DNA of 64,000 bases, from positions 4,051,182 to 4,115,181 of the forward strand of contig CM040445.1 of NCBI GenBank assembly GCA_022749755.1. Direction: 5' to 3'. Below are positions 25,501 through 38,705 of this stretch, piece after piece (position 1 is the stretch's first letter; the number at the start of each line of letters is the position of its first letter). Source of the DNA: Azadirachta indica (taxonomy: Eukaryota > Streptophyta > Magnoliopsida > Sapindales > Meliaceae). A program made the position numbers and the translations under genes. A model generated the notes under the pieces. That model saw nothing but the letters and a program-made list of their open reading frames with translations. It was not told where the DNA came from and did no database searches.

Positions 25501-27569
25501 TCAAACATCAGCAGGCTTCTCAATGGGCACTGCCTCTGAACTGGCACTTGATTTAGCATGTTTGGCCTCGTAATCTTTTACAGCAGCCTTGATAGCATCT
25601 TCCGCAAGCATGCTGCAATGCAGCTTCACTGGCGGTAGAGAAAGATGTTTTGCAATTTCCCTGCAACACATCATTTAAAAAGTTAAAGAGACTGTAAGAA
25701 TAGAACAAGAGAATTCTCAGCTCTTCAATTCTGAAGCAGCTTTGTTTTAGGCTTTAGGCCATCTAGGAGCTAGGCACATATCCATGAACAAAACAACGAA
25801 GCATTTCAACATGGCTGGTGCAACTAGAACAAAATAAATCATTGAAGAGGTGCACCAATAAAGTAACAGAAGTTTCTTCTATTATTCATTGCTCCTGCCA
25901 TAAATCAACATTTTAACTGAGTTCCATGAAAGTTTAATGGACTAAAATATACTTCTTACTTCAGCCATATCTACAGGCAAATAAAAGCGCCTAAGATATT
26001 CCACTTCAACAGAAGCCTCAACCAGCCAAAAGAGATCCATTCAGCACTCTGACTGAACTAACGTATGCAATTGCAGAAAATACTTCATTGATTTTTTATA
26101 GCCCTAAATCTATAGCCAGTCTGAAATAGTCTACATCAATGGTAGACATAACAACCATTTCCATCTCAAAAGTTGATATTCCAAAACGATGCTGGAATAC
26201 TGAATAGCATGCACAAAAGCCCAATAAATGGGAAGACATCTGAACAGGAAAGGGTGTCTGACAGTTAAGAAATTAAAGCCAGAGGGAGAAAAAAGTGGAT
26301 TGTCCACGATTGTAATAACAGCACTATGCCAAAATATAAAAGTTAAGGACCAAAGAATTACAAAAAGGTAAGCAATAAACACCAAACAAGATTATCACAT
26401 AGTTAACTGTTTCAATACAAAGTAACCGAAACCCAGACATGAAAGCAACAATTGTTAACAACAATGAAATCTAAAGGCAAGAACTGCTATTCAATATAGA
26501 CATGAGACAAGAACTCACGTGTTCTTAATGGACAGGACTTCCTGCATCTGCTTCCCTTTCACCCATTCTGTAGCTGAAACATAAGAAACAGATAATAATT
26601 ATGTACATCCTTGAAACAAGATGGTCATGTAACAACTAATGCTACTCAAAAAAACAACTAAAAGACACAACAAAATACTGTGCAAGCAACAAAATAAGAT
26701 TTTTTCTCAACAGCATTGTTAAGAAACGCAACTAAGAAGAAACCCCAAAGTTGCACAAGTTCAATCACAACGTACCGAACGCTGTGACAAGTTCAATCAA
26801 AAGATACAGACTGAGAATAGGCAATAAAGAAAGTCAACTGAAGGAAAAGATAAGATATCAAAAAGAGGGGAGAGAGTTAAAACCTCAAACAAACTGCATC
26901 AGCATATCAACAAGTTTTCTCCTCTTATTTTTTCTGTTTACATCTATTTATTGTTTATTTGAAAGTTCAATTAGGATCCAGGAGAAGTACCTTTACACAC
27001 CAAAACTCATTATCCCAACTTATCCACATAAAATTTTGTCTAATGAAACAAATGTTGCGGTATGTCTGATATAAATAACCATTATAAAAACAAAAGTACC
27101 TGAATTTACATTGAAGTTAGCGCTTACTAATTAGCAAATGCAAATACAACTAGACAGCAGCTCTTATAATAGCAAAGCAAAGGGAAAAAGAATCCCTAAA
27201 TTATCTAATTAAACAAAAATCAACTCCAAACAATTAACACGCAAAACCAAATAATCACGTACCAACGGATGACGAAGCGATGGCGGAGCCACAACCAAAG
27301 GTCTTAAAACGTGCGTCGACAATCTGACCAGTGTTCTCGTCGACCTTAATCTGCAGTTTCATCACATCGCCACACGCTGGCGCACCAACGAGGCCGGTAC
27401 CGACCGTGGGATCGTTTTTGTCGAAGGACCCGACGTTTCGGGGGTTATTGTAGTGGTCCATCACGTTTTCGTGATAGAATCGAGGTAGCGCTACCTGGAC
27501 TGGCCGCGACGCCGATTGGGCAGCCCCCGTGGCTTGCCCCAGCAGCTTCTTTGAGGCGAATCTCAGCAT
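25501..27569 (-). CDS. ISU1: Mitochondrial iron-sulfur cluster scaffold protein ISU1
   Basis: IscU-type scaffold on which the NFS1 cysteine desulfurase complex builds [2Fe-2S] clusters in the mitochondrial matrix. Three exons in transcript order (27569-27263, 26573-26519, 25660-25501) join in frame to 173 residues, close to the 167 of Arabidopsis ISU1. Residues 1 to about 30 look like a mitochondrial presequence (Arg/Lys/Ser/Ala, no acidic residue), followed by FYHENVMDHYNNPRNVGSFD. The three cluster-ligand cysteines are Cys66 (APACGDVM, with Asp68), Cys93 (TFGCGSA) and Cys136 (KLHCSML). LPPVK at 129-133 is the motif bound by the HSCA/HSC20 chaperone pair. The C-terminal tail is Ala/Ser-rich and variable. 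Nothing is missing or truncated. Confidence 0.95.
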
Positions 27570-27835
27570 TTTCGTCTAGGTTAAGCCTTGGAGTATTTGG
27601 GTTTTTAAGGCTTCGTCTGAGGGACACGTGGAGGGTGGAGATGGTTCCAGATAGAAATGTAGATTCCGAGATTACTGGATTAGGATGACCTAGGTCGGTT
27701 CTGCCTCTCTGCGGTCATATTTTCTACGGTTCTTTTCGGTTCGCGCCACGTGTAGGTTAAAAACCGGCTTTCAATTTTCAAGATCCGGGCCAACTTAAAT
27801 AGATAATCAGCTGGAGTAGACCAATTTTATGGTCT

Positions 27836-27854
27836 AGCCCACTTTAGATGGGCC
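27836..27854 (-). promoter_or_regulatory. Paired site II elements upstream of ISU1
   Basis: AGCCCA (27836-27841) and TGGGCC (27849-27854) lie about 270-285 bases upstream of the ISU1 ATG. Site II cores are common in promoters of nuclear genes for mitochondrial proteins. Confidence 0.5.
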
Positions 27855-29469
27855 TCCATGAAAATGAATACTGAATGCACGTCAGCTTTTCTATGAAGTC
27901 CTCAATTTACAGTGCTCAGTACACTGTTCCTAGATAAATTAGAGACGGGTAGGAACTGAATTGGGCCTAATAGTTGCTTAAACGAAGCGAATTTTGGGGG
28001 GTCATGGTAATTGTAGCCCCATATCGCCCCCGTTTCCGTGGGCTTAAGATGTTAATTAAATGAAGTAGGGTGCTTGTTAGTTGTCACCCTACTTGTATTT
28101 CGGCATTAAAACTGAGAGGACACCGTTTTAGGTTTTGAGAAAAGTGTGATAGTAAGGTGTTAAATATATAAGTTCGTTGCAAATGCGCACTGTGTTAATG
28201 TTAATGTGAATGTGAATGTGAATGGGAATGTGAATGTGATTTAACCAAGTTCTAACTTCTCCTTCCTTACACTTTACTATTAAGTGTATATTTTCTATCA
28301 AAGTGTTGCGTTTTGCAGAACTGTGAGATGAAAACATTAGTTATTAGTTACCAAGTGAGTGTTTGATAAATAATAATATTTTTTTCCTAAAAATCTTTGA
28401 AGCATAATAAATTATGTATAATTTTTTTTTAATTTTAATATTTTAGTTGTCAATAATATAAAAAGTGTTAGAAATCAAAAGATATGCACTAGTTTATAAA
28501 AATTATGAAAATCATGGGAATTTATAATTTTACAAATTCTTCAGGGAATAAGATGTTTTTGTTGAACTATAAAAAATATTCCAAAAGTTTAGGCTCCGTT
28601 TGATTTAATTTTTGAATAAAATTTTATATTTTAAAAAAACAAAAAATATAAAGAATTATTAAAATACATATTTATATAAAAAAAAATTTAAAAATTATTT
28701 TTGAATCAAATCTTAATTTTGATTGGTGATATTCATTTGCGATTGAGATGAAGTAGTGGGTCATATTCATGCAACGGCCAGGGATGGATGTGATACGAGT
28801 ATGCAAAAGAAGAAAATAATGGATTCGCTTTCGCTTTAGTATATGTAATGTAAATAGATCTTCGATCGAATTAATTGTGTCGTTCTCTTCGCTTTTGTGA
28901 AAAAACACAAGAAGCTAATCAGTTAGTTCAATTTAATGGTCAACTTCTCTTTAATTCACTTCTTCGATCAATCATCAGTGGATGATAGTGAACACAGCTA
29001 ATTCTTTTACGTTCTTTCATTTTGGTTTCTCAGAAAATGGTTGTACCAATCAAATTTGACTTCCCCAAAATGATAAGCTAATTATAAGAGATCAGAAACA
29101 ATTCTAAATTTGTTTTTGTGTATAATTAATCAGGTTTACACGCTGCCGCCGATTTTGATTAATAAATAATTTAACTTCCAAACCATATGTATCTATGGTT
29201 TGTTATGAATTTTGTAATCAACCTCAACTTTGAGAGTTTTTAACGTACATATTATATCTTTTAATCCCAAATAAATAACTTGTGAGATAAATAATACACA
29301 TATTATGTCTTTTATTTATTTTGCATTGCTTTATTCTGGGCATCAAAATAATTTTGGGTGTGTTTAGAATTGAACATAATAACTATTGATTGTGAGATAA
29401 AATCACTACATTTTAAATGAAATTATTAGCTTAAACATATTGCTAATTTTAGGTGCATTAGGTACGTCG
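27855..29469. other. Intergenic DNA with a short hexamer repeat
   Basis: AT-rich. A (TGTGAA)n-type hexamer run occupies about 28196-28237. No credible coding region; short minus-strand ORFs here are low complexity. Confidence 0.5.
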
Positions 29470-30592
29470 TTTGTGGACAAGATTTGTTAGAGATATGTGT
29501 ACAACATCTCTTCTTAATTGATTCTAATGGGATTCCATCATAAAATGTCTGTCAAATTAAAAATTGCCAGATAAAGCGACGAGGACATTATTCTATTTAA
29601 TAACAAACAAAATCAAATCACAGCATAAATAGCGAGCTGAAAACCTAGTGATCATTTAAAGAAAAAAAAAAAACAAAACAAAATATATATCGTTTTCATC
29701 CCATTTAATTTTACTTGTAAGTTACGACTCAAAATTAAAAAAACACACACATATGTAGAGATTAATTAAGTAACAAAATCTCTTCTCTTGTAATCTAATA
29801 AAAGTCAAACAACTCACATCAACACGAGGATTACGGCTACCAAATTAATTAATTAGATTCCTTCCACCAATTACGCACAATAATTATGAGTTGGTCATCA
29901 TGAATCCATGACGATGACTTGATAAATATTATTTTATCATCATTTAAAATGCACGTATTAATTTATATATAATAAATATTGATGTATTATGCTGCAATTT
30001 GCTATGTATATAGTTTTTCTTTCCTGTCCAAAATTCGTACTCTAATATTATCGCTATTGCAACTACATTACCCGTTTAATTAATATATAACCTAAAAGTG
30101 TCTAAATCAATACTAAACTTTAACTAACCATTTACTTTTTTTTTTTTTTTTTTTTTTTATCTTACATCATGTGAATTGACATTCATTCGTTATATATAAT
30201 TTTTTACATATAAAATACTATATTCTTATAAACATTATATTATTTGAGATAATTAAAAATTTTAAGATAATATTAAAAATATTTAATAACAAAAAATAAA
30301 TATTATAATCCTTAAAATCATTTATCATACCATTTCATCATTCACACGAATCAGAATCACCACAAATTCAACTAATGACATAACAATTAAAATATAGAAA
30401 AATATATATATATATTTTTTTTATACATTTTAATATTTTTAATTTTCTCTTAAAAGAGTAATTTCCATCCCAATTAATATGGAAGCTAATATTATTACCA
30501 TTATTATTTTATATTTAGTTTTTTTTTATATTATAAATTCTTTTTTTTCCACCAATCCAAGGATTAAGTTCTTTAATTATTTCTTTGTGGGA

Positions 30593-30630
<38 letters not shown>

Positions 30631-33433
30631 ATTGTTTTTCTGCTGATAATGTTAAAGAATGAGGAAATTAAGGATAATATTGTTAATCTTTAGAAACATG
30701 TACAGCTGTCGAGATAGGCTTTTCAGGCCCTTTTTTAAATCTTCAGCATTTAGGTATATCATGCCTTTTGGTCCGCACTATATATAGAATATATAATGTA
30801 GTGTATCTATAATAATATTGATATATATTACATTACCTAACAAAAAATACAATCATTGCAAGTTACGATGTAGCAATAACATAGCATATTAATTATTAGG
30901 GATACATTAATTCTTAATTTATTATTTATCTTCCAATAAAAATAACTGATGAATTTTCCCAACTACCCATATTAGAGCTAGCTAGATGATGAAAGGTGTG
31001 CGCAAATATTTAATATCAACGTTCAACAACAAGCTACTTACAAATTTATATTCGAATTAATAAATATTAATAATAAATAATGAGATCTTATATATCATCT
31101 TAAACCAATGATTTTATTTTTATACATCAATCTGTTTAGGTTGTAAAATTTGTTCTTAATTGAACTTGCTAATTTGTATCGGACTCTAATTTTGGTTTGA
31201 CTTGGAATGTCGTCCGTCATCTAGTATTATTTTTGTTTTTATCCCTATTAGTCATTAGACATAGACAAGTACTTTTCTTGTTTTATTTGAAATCCGATCT
31301 ATTATTAGTTATTATTATTATTATTATTATTATTATTTAAAAATAAATAATAATAAAAAAAAAAGTAAACCCAATGGAGAGTAACAGGCAGCCGTACTCA
31401 TAATTTTATTGTAATAGATTAATAAAAATAAACAAATAAATAACACCGATTTCGGCCGTTGAGCATGGAGGATTGCATCACACTAATTTTCAAGGAATTA
31501 CCAGGAGCAGCAGGCTTAGGCCTCACTTTAAGGACGATAGTTACTAATTCAAAATTAATTAATTAATTAACTATATAAATATTTATATATGTAGAATAAA
31601 AGTAAGCAAGTAAATAGTTGGATGATGGATGCAGTTGAAATCTAGCTAATAGATAGTAGATACGGTATATGGATTCCTACCTAACATTTGGAATATCTCC
31701 TATCTTCGCTAGCGGTTAGTATATATTGGAGGTTCCACACATGACATATAATATATATTCCATTTGTGATTAGTTTTGTAAATATGAATGCGTTAATTAA
31801 TTAATTAATTAATTAATTAATAGATTTATAGAAGATATGTAAGATTTAAAGTATGAATTAATTATTAATTGATCAATTGCAGTTACAAACAAAAAGCATA
31901 TAATATGCAATAGAATGAAAGCCATATATATATATATATATATGTGTGTGTGTATAGAACGAGTTGCATATAAATATATATGCATCTTAAAAAGTACATC
32001 ATAAGAACACATGCATCTTAAAAAGGTTTGCCTTTAATTTTATTAATTCACTTGTAGATTATCACTCACAACAAAAACAATAATAAATAATAATAGTAAT
32101 GTAGTTAAAAGGGGTGGGTCGTTTATGGGAATAAAGTTGCCGTAACCAACCCTTTGATTAATTCATTACCACGAGCATGAAGTCGTAGCTAGCTTTGATT
32201 AATTAATTATGATAGATATGGTACGATGAACCCTAATTAATTAATTATATCTTCATATATAACGGTGAAATATTTAACATAATTAACAAATACAATAAAG
32301 GTGTAGATTAGATTAGAAATATCCAACTAATTAATAAATTAATTAAAAGATGAATTAATATATATATATATATATGCATGTCCACCGAGGATATTGCATG
32401 CATGCTACATCTAAATCCCACATATTTTTTTTTTTTTAAGACGGTAATAATATATATATATATATATATGCACGTATTTAGGTATCAATCAACAACTTAC
32501 CTAATTCAAGTTAATTAATTTAGGTTTTATTTATATATATAACTGTAAATTTAGATATTTTTTTTTAATATTACATTTATAATTTATAACTACCTATAAT
32601 ATATCAAAATTTTATTGCGAGTGCAAATAATAAAATTACGATGCATTTCTAAAAACCTGCCCTCGTATTTAGGAAAATTCGTCGCATAGCAAGTGTTACT
32701 TGAAGGATTTGAAACCTGCGTGCGCGCAGATATCCAGATTCTATCTAGATTCCAGGGTCACTGCGGCCGGTGGAGAGCTCCAAGTAACCTTTTACATATT
32801 TTATTTTGTTACTTAATTTATAACTCATAATGAAGTCACCTTAACAGCTTTGTGATAAGTGTTTACTTTTTCACGATGACGTTAGAAGAAATTTATTTAC
32901 ATAGGGAGAAATTGTGTTCAAATTAAACTTTTGAAAAAAATTATAGAATTATAATTACAGTTAAAATATTGAGTTTAATTAATTTATATTGACTGCTGGC
33001 TAATTCAATTTAAATTTGAAGTTTGTTCTTGTGTTTGAAATACATTTTGTTTAGATTTTGAATATTTAGGAATGAAATTTTAGAAATTAAATTGAACACA
33101 AAGAAAAGATAATCATTTATTTGAAAAAAAAAAAAGACTTAGAATGAAATGAAAACACATTTATTAATTTACTTTGAAGTTCTCTGTCGTTGTCTTCTGA
33201 AGCAGCCGTTAGTCTATTGCTTTCTCTCTCTCTCTCAACATGGTTTGTTTTATATATATTTATACATATGTGCCTATTTCCCCCACAGTACCATTGCAGA
33301 GTCTGTTTTCGCTTAGTCTTAATCTTCTCTGTCTTTCTGTTTGTTCTTGCTTTTGTTACTGCAATATTTCAACAGATATCCTAGCTTCTTGTTCTCAAGT
33401 TGTCTTTCTTGTCAATACTGTTTCTTTTGAATA

Positions 33434-34064
33434 ATGTAATCGTAATTTGCTCCATTCTTGTTTGTTCTTGTTTCTCTTTGTGAATGCCCATTTCTTCCCA
33501 ACTGGTTTAAACCAAAACCAAAATTCCAATGATGTCAATCATGGGTTCTTGTTAATCTCGCTTGTCCTGTTTTCTGTGTGCTTCTTTTAGGATTTTATTG
33601 AGTTTTCTGGATGCCCATTTGCTTTTAAATTGCTTTAGAACATCAAACTGTGGTAATGGGGTTTCGTTAATTTTGTGATTCTCGTCTTTGACTAGTACTT
33701 TGTCAAATTTTGAGCATGTAAAGTCACACTAAGTTTGTTTTATGTCGCTTGCATTCTCTTTTTTTTGTTAATGTAATTTTTGGCGGGATTAATTTGATGA
33801 ACAGAAATATTCTTTTGATTGGGTAAAAACAGCTGATGATGGATCTTAGTATTGTGGAAGTCAAACCGTTAATTGAATTCTGAGCTTATGGAGAGAATCA
33901 GTTCATTTCGTTAAACTTTTCCAAGTTCACATTGGATTTTGTTCGATACTATATTTGAATTTCTACTCATATAGAATCAAAGTATGACGATTCATTACTA
34001 ACGATTCTTTTGTTCTTTATAGCAGCACACCACTTTTATTCCTTATAGATTTCCTGAAATGTAA
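33434..34064 (+). promoter_or_regulatory. ATGTAA (AUG-stop) elements upstream of BOR1a
   Basis: ATGTAA occurs at 33434, 33716, 33771 and 34059, between a CT-rich tract (33222-33237, possibly near the transcription start) and the coding ATG at 34328. All four recur at corresponding positions upstream of BOR1b. AUG-stop uORFs confer boron-dependent translational repression in plant boron transporter mRNAs. Whether these hexamers are in mature leader or in a 5'-UTR intron cannot be told from sequence; a plausible acceptor (TTCTTTATAG) ends near 34021. Confidence 0.4.
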
Positions 34065-34327
34065 ATTTTTCTTAATTGAATAGCATACTTATTTATACAT
34101 CCAACTATGATGATTTCAGATTTTTGTTTTGATATGTTAGATGAACAATAAGTCCTTGTCTTTCTGCCAATAGTTTCTTGTACCTATCATTGCTTTTGCA
34201 AGTATAGTCACTAGTTTGGCCTCTTGAGGCACTTTAATCTTTGTTTGAACCTTCGATTTCATAATTAGTTATTTGTTCCAAAAAGAGAGAGAGAGAAACC
34301 TTGTATTTGTTAAAATTTTGACTTCTA

Positions 34328-36983
34328 ATGGAAGAAACATTTGTTCCCTTCCGAGGAATTAAGAATGATCTCAAAGGAAGACTTCTTTGCTACAAGCAAG
34401 ATTGGACTGGTGGTATTCGAGCTGGTTTCAGGTTTGTGGCCCTCTCATTTGATTGTCTCTTGTTGCATAATGCTCTTTTTGACTATCATTACATAATTAT
34501 GATCTGAATTGCGGGCCCAAGTTTTGCTTTCTGGTGTCTGTACACTGTATAGTAATTGCGTATATTAGTAAGTTTTAAGGTTATACGTTTTTAAGTTGTC
34601 GTCCTACTTTATGGCATCTAGGATCCTTGCTCCTACAACATATATATTCTTTGCTTCTGCTATTCCGGTTATATCTTTTGGAGAGCAGCTTGAAAGAAAT
34701 ACGGGTAAGACCTCCTCCCTCGTGCTATTTGCCCGTCCAACGGTCATTGACTAAGACATGCTTTCTTTGGTTGTATGTCACAGATGGAATTTTGACTGCA
34801 GTGCAAACTCTTGCATCAACATCACTTTGTGGTGTCATTCACTCAATTGTTGGGGGACAACCCCTGCTCATACTCGGTGTGGCTGAGCCAACGGTGTTGA
34901 TGTATACATTTATGTTCAACTTTGCGAAAGATCGAAAGGATTTGGGGGAAAAACTATTCTTAGCTTGGACAGGATGGTAACAACACTCTGCATCACTAAA
35001 TAGCAAACTTGGGTTGAACTTTTGTTGATACTAAACCGTTTTCTGTAATCCGTTGGGTTCATAGGGTCTGCATGTGGACAGCTTTATTGCTTTTCTTGCT
35101 GGCCATTTTGGGTGCATGCTCCATTATTAATCGATTTACACGTCTTGCCGGTGAATTGTTCGGTCTGCTGATTGCAATGCTTTTCATGCAGCAAGCAATA
35201 CGGGTAAGTATTATCCATGAAATCACTTTATTAAATGACTCACACCCTTTTTGAGTGTAAGGAGGGTTGAAATGTTTCTGAAAATTTTTGTACATGGAAT
35301 TTCTAAGTATTCTTAATTTCTAGCTTCATTTTAAAAAGTGGTATTCATGAAATAACATATAATTTTTGTTAAAACACCCTTGCAAGAGTAACTAGTACTC
35401 TGTGGAAATTACATTTTCCTTTTTCTTCCTTTCAACTCATGAATTTAATCCAATAGGGATCTGTTGAGGAGTTCCGCAAACCACAGAGAGAAGATCCTAA
35501 TCAGATTTCAATGCATCCTTCTTGGCGTTTTAGCAATGGAATGTTTGCATTGGTTCTTTCCTTTGGCCTTCTTTTTACTGCATTGAGGAGCCGTAAAGCT
35601 AGATCCTGGCGCTATGGATCAGGTACAGCGTCAATCTGACAATTCTGTTGCATATGAGTTGTAAATTCTACATGAATCAGTTGAGGATGTAATTGCCACT
35701 GGGGTTAGTTTATCTCATTCTTTAGACAATTTGGTTGAACACTATCTTTTAGTACCCTGCCTCTCCAGCTGGGAGAAACAGTTTTTCTTCTCAAGTATGC
35801 TCTGTCAGCTGTACATCTCAATAACCTTATCAATTTTTTATTGTGTTTTCAAATCTGTAGGCTGGCTGCGAGGATTTGTAGCAGACTATGGAGTTCCCCT
35901 TATGGTGCTTGTGTGGACTGCGATATCTTACATACCAGTAAATGATGTTCCAAGAGGGATTCCCAGGCGACTTTTCAGTCCAAATCCATGGTCTCCTGGT
36001 GCATATTCAAATTGGACTGTTATCAAGGTGAATCCTGCTGGATAAATTTCACAATATATGAGTCAACACTTGTATTGCGATCTAATTGAAGCACAGATAA
36101 TTTTTGTTATGTTGCATTCAAAGTCTGGCAAGAAACTGATTCTTGTTTAGCTATACAGAAAATGTTGGATGTACCTCCTGTGTACATAGTTGGAGCATTT
36201 ATCCCAGCAACTATGATTGCAGTTCTTTACTACTTTGATCACAGTGTTGCATCTCAACTTGCCCAACAGAAGGAGTTCAATCTGAAAAAACCAGCTTCAT
36301 ATCATTATGACCTTCTACTTTTGGGATTTCTGGTGAGCTGTTTTCTTGGCATACCATTTCTTTTTATGTAATTAATCTACTGAATATCAAATCACAATTT
36401 TTCACCAAAGCAAATTGTTTTAGTATCATCTAATGACTTTTTCTGTATATGATGAATATTTTTCTGATCAGGTAATATTATGTGGTCTTATCGGCGTTCC
36501 TCCATCCAATGGTGTAATCCCACAATCTCCTATGCATACAAAAAGCTTGGCTACCTTGAAACATCAGGTAATTTACTAGCTTACTTGGTTTTTAAAGTTA
36601 CAAGAACCTGGCCTACCTTCTTTTGTTAATTTTTTATAGCCAATTCTTCTTGCTATTTATTTCTTTTTGTGTTAAGTATAAATACTCCCATTACTGTAAT
36701 AAAACTGAAGGAAGATATATTACCTAATGTTGTTTCAATTACTGGGGCACATACAGGAATGAGGTTCAACATTTTGACAAATTGTTAAAATGTGTCTGTA
36801 GAGATGTGTAACTTAATGAGCCAAACGCCTAGTTATTTGAAATACACTTCTACCATTAAGTATGTTGTGGACTTTAAAAATCTATATCTGAACCAAAGAC
36901 CTACTCCCACTCACATGACAATTTACTGCATCATCCCGTGTCCAGGGGCCTTTAACAGTTCCTCTTGGAGGAAACTATTCTAC

Positions 36984-37023
<40 letters not shown>

Positions 37024-38705
37024 TCAGTCACCTTGCTTCTGTTACTGACATCTGCATAACATATTTCAGCTTTATTTGAGTATTCACTTCCCATTGCAAT
37101 GTCTTCTTGATCACATAACAGTTATGAAAATCAGTGTCATCTGTGTCTCTACTGCTTTGACATCTAGATGGCTGCTAATGAATCTTGCTTCTCTTTCCAA
37201 CAGCTTTTGCGAAACAAGCTTGTTTCAACAGCACGAAAGAGTATAAAGAGAAATTCAAATTTGAGTCAATTGTACAGGAACATGCAAGAAGCGTACAATG
37301 AAATGCAGACTCCCCTTGTGTATCAAATGCCACCTGCACTGGTAGATTGATTTGCATTTTACTTGTTGACTGATACAACATTTGTTATCCTTTTCTCCTT
37401 TGCCCTTATTTCTACTTTTAATCAGGGACTGAAAGAGCTGAAAGAATCCACAATCCAACTGGCCTCAAGTTCTGGCTACATTGATGCTCCCGTCGATCAG
37501 GCTGTTTTTGACGTGGATAATGATATTGATGATCTTTTACCTGTTGAAGTCAAGGAACAACGTCTCAGCAATCTGCTGCAGGCATTGATGGTTGGTGGTT
37601 GTGTTGCTGCTATGCCTCTCCTGAAAAAGATCCCAACTTCTGTTCTTTGGGGCTACTTTGCCTACATGGCCATTGAAAGCTTGCCTGGAAATCAATTTTG
37701 GGAGAGGATACTATTGTTGTTCACTGCTCCAAGCCGAAGATACAAGTAAGTATCTGCTGCAGTTTTCTAGTTGTATCTTCATTTGAACTGCCTTCTGCTT
37801 GTTTGGTGCAATGGATTGAGTTTTTTATATAATGAATAGATAGATTTCATATTCTTTAATAAATGCTTCAAAGAAATAAAAACTTGAAATCTATCTAAAT
37901 CATATATCTAAGTAGTTTTAACCGTAGTTCTTCTTGTTATCATCATGTTTGTTATTTATCAGTAGTATTCTTAAAACAATAAGACATCTAATTTCCATTA
38001 TTTGACCTTTCAGGGTTTTGGAGGAGTATCATGCAACATTTATTGAGACTGTTCCCTTCAAAACAATTGCTATCTTTACTTTGTTTCAGACAGTTTATTT
38101 GCTTTCGTGCTTTGGCATAACATGGATTCCAATAGCCGGGGTCCTTTTCCCGCTGTTGATCATGCTTCTTGTCCCAGTGCGGCAATATTTGCTACCTAAA
38201 TTTTTCAAATCAGCTCATCTTCAAGACTTGGATGCTGCAGAATATGAGGAAGCTCCTTCTGTTCCTTACAACATGACATCTGAAGTAAGCTTATTCAAAC
38301 TCTTTCCTTGTCTCTCACAACAGAGTGATCACGGATAAGCTAAGATTAGTTTTGGAAATTTTGGTTTTAATCTGCGTTGCTTTCTTTGATTCACAGAATC
38401 AATTTTCTCAGGGAAGAGCTCACCACATGAATAGTGGGGAAATTCTAGATGAAATAGTCACCAGAAGCCGAGGTGAGATCCGTCATATACAGAGTCCGAA
38501 AATCAGAAGTTCAACTCCAACTTCACTTAAGGATATGCAGGCTTTGAACAGTCCACAGATGCAAAGAGCATATAGCCCCCGTGTCAGGGAACTCAGGGTG
38601 GAGGGAAGCCCTGAGCTGAATGGAAAAGGACCGGAAGCAAAGAAAACTCCCAGTCCTAGGCCATCTAAGCTTGGACCAAGCAGTCATGGTTCACCTTCAA
38701 GCTAA
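34328..38705 (+). CDS. BOR1: BOR1-type borate efflux transporter, copy a
   Basis: SLC4-like plasma-membrane exporter that moves borate from root cells toward the xylem. Twelve exons (34328-34431, 34622-34704, 34784-34976, 35065-35203, 35457-35622, 35861-36027, 36159-36332, 36472-36567, 37204-37341, 37426-37745, 38014-38284, 38397-38705) join in frame to 719 residues; AtBOR1 has 704. It opens [15 protein letters not shown] ([10 protein letters not shown]), continues with [11 protein letters not shown] and [20 protein letters not shown], and has about ten or more hydrophobic segments. Asp311, needed for transport in AtBOR1, is present. In the cytosolic loop, Tyr398 and Tyr405 sorting motifs remain but position 373 is His. 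Lys592 aligns with AtBOR1 Lys590, the ubiquitination site for high-boron degradation. The C-terminal tail is Ser/Pro-rich. All introns are GT-AG. It lies upstream of NIP5;1 on the same strand. Confidence 0.95.

Noticed and set aside
32640..32790. tRNA-like box B (GGTTTCAAATCC on the minus strand) in a segment absent from copy b
   Set aside because: No convincing box A and no defined ends; possibly a transposon fragment, but too weak to call.
36792..37079. 95-residue ORF in BOR1a
   Set aside because: Lies in intron 8, ends in a (TA)n-encoded Tyr-Ile repeat, and is not conserved in the BOR1b intron.
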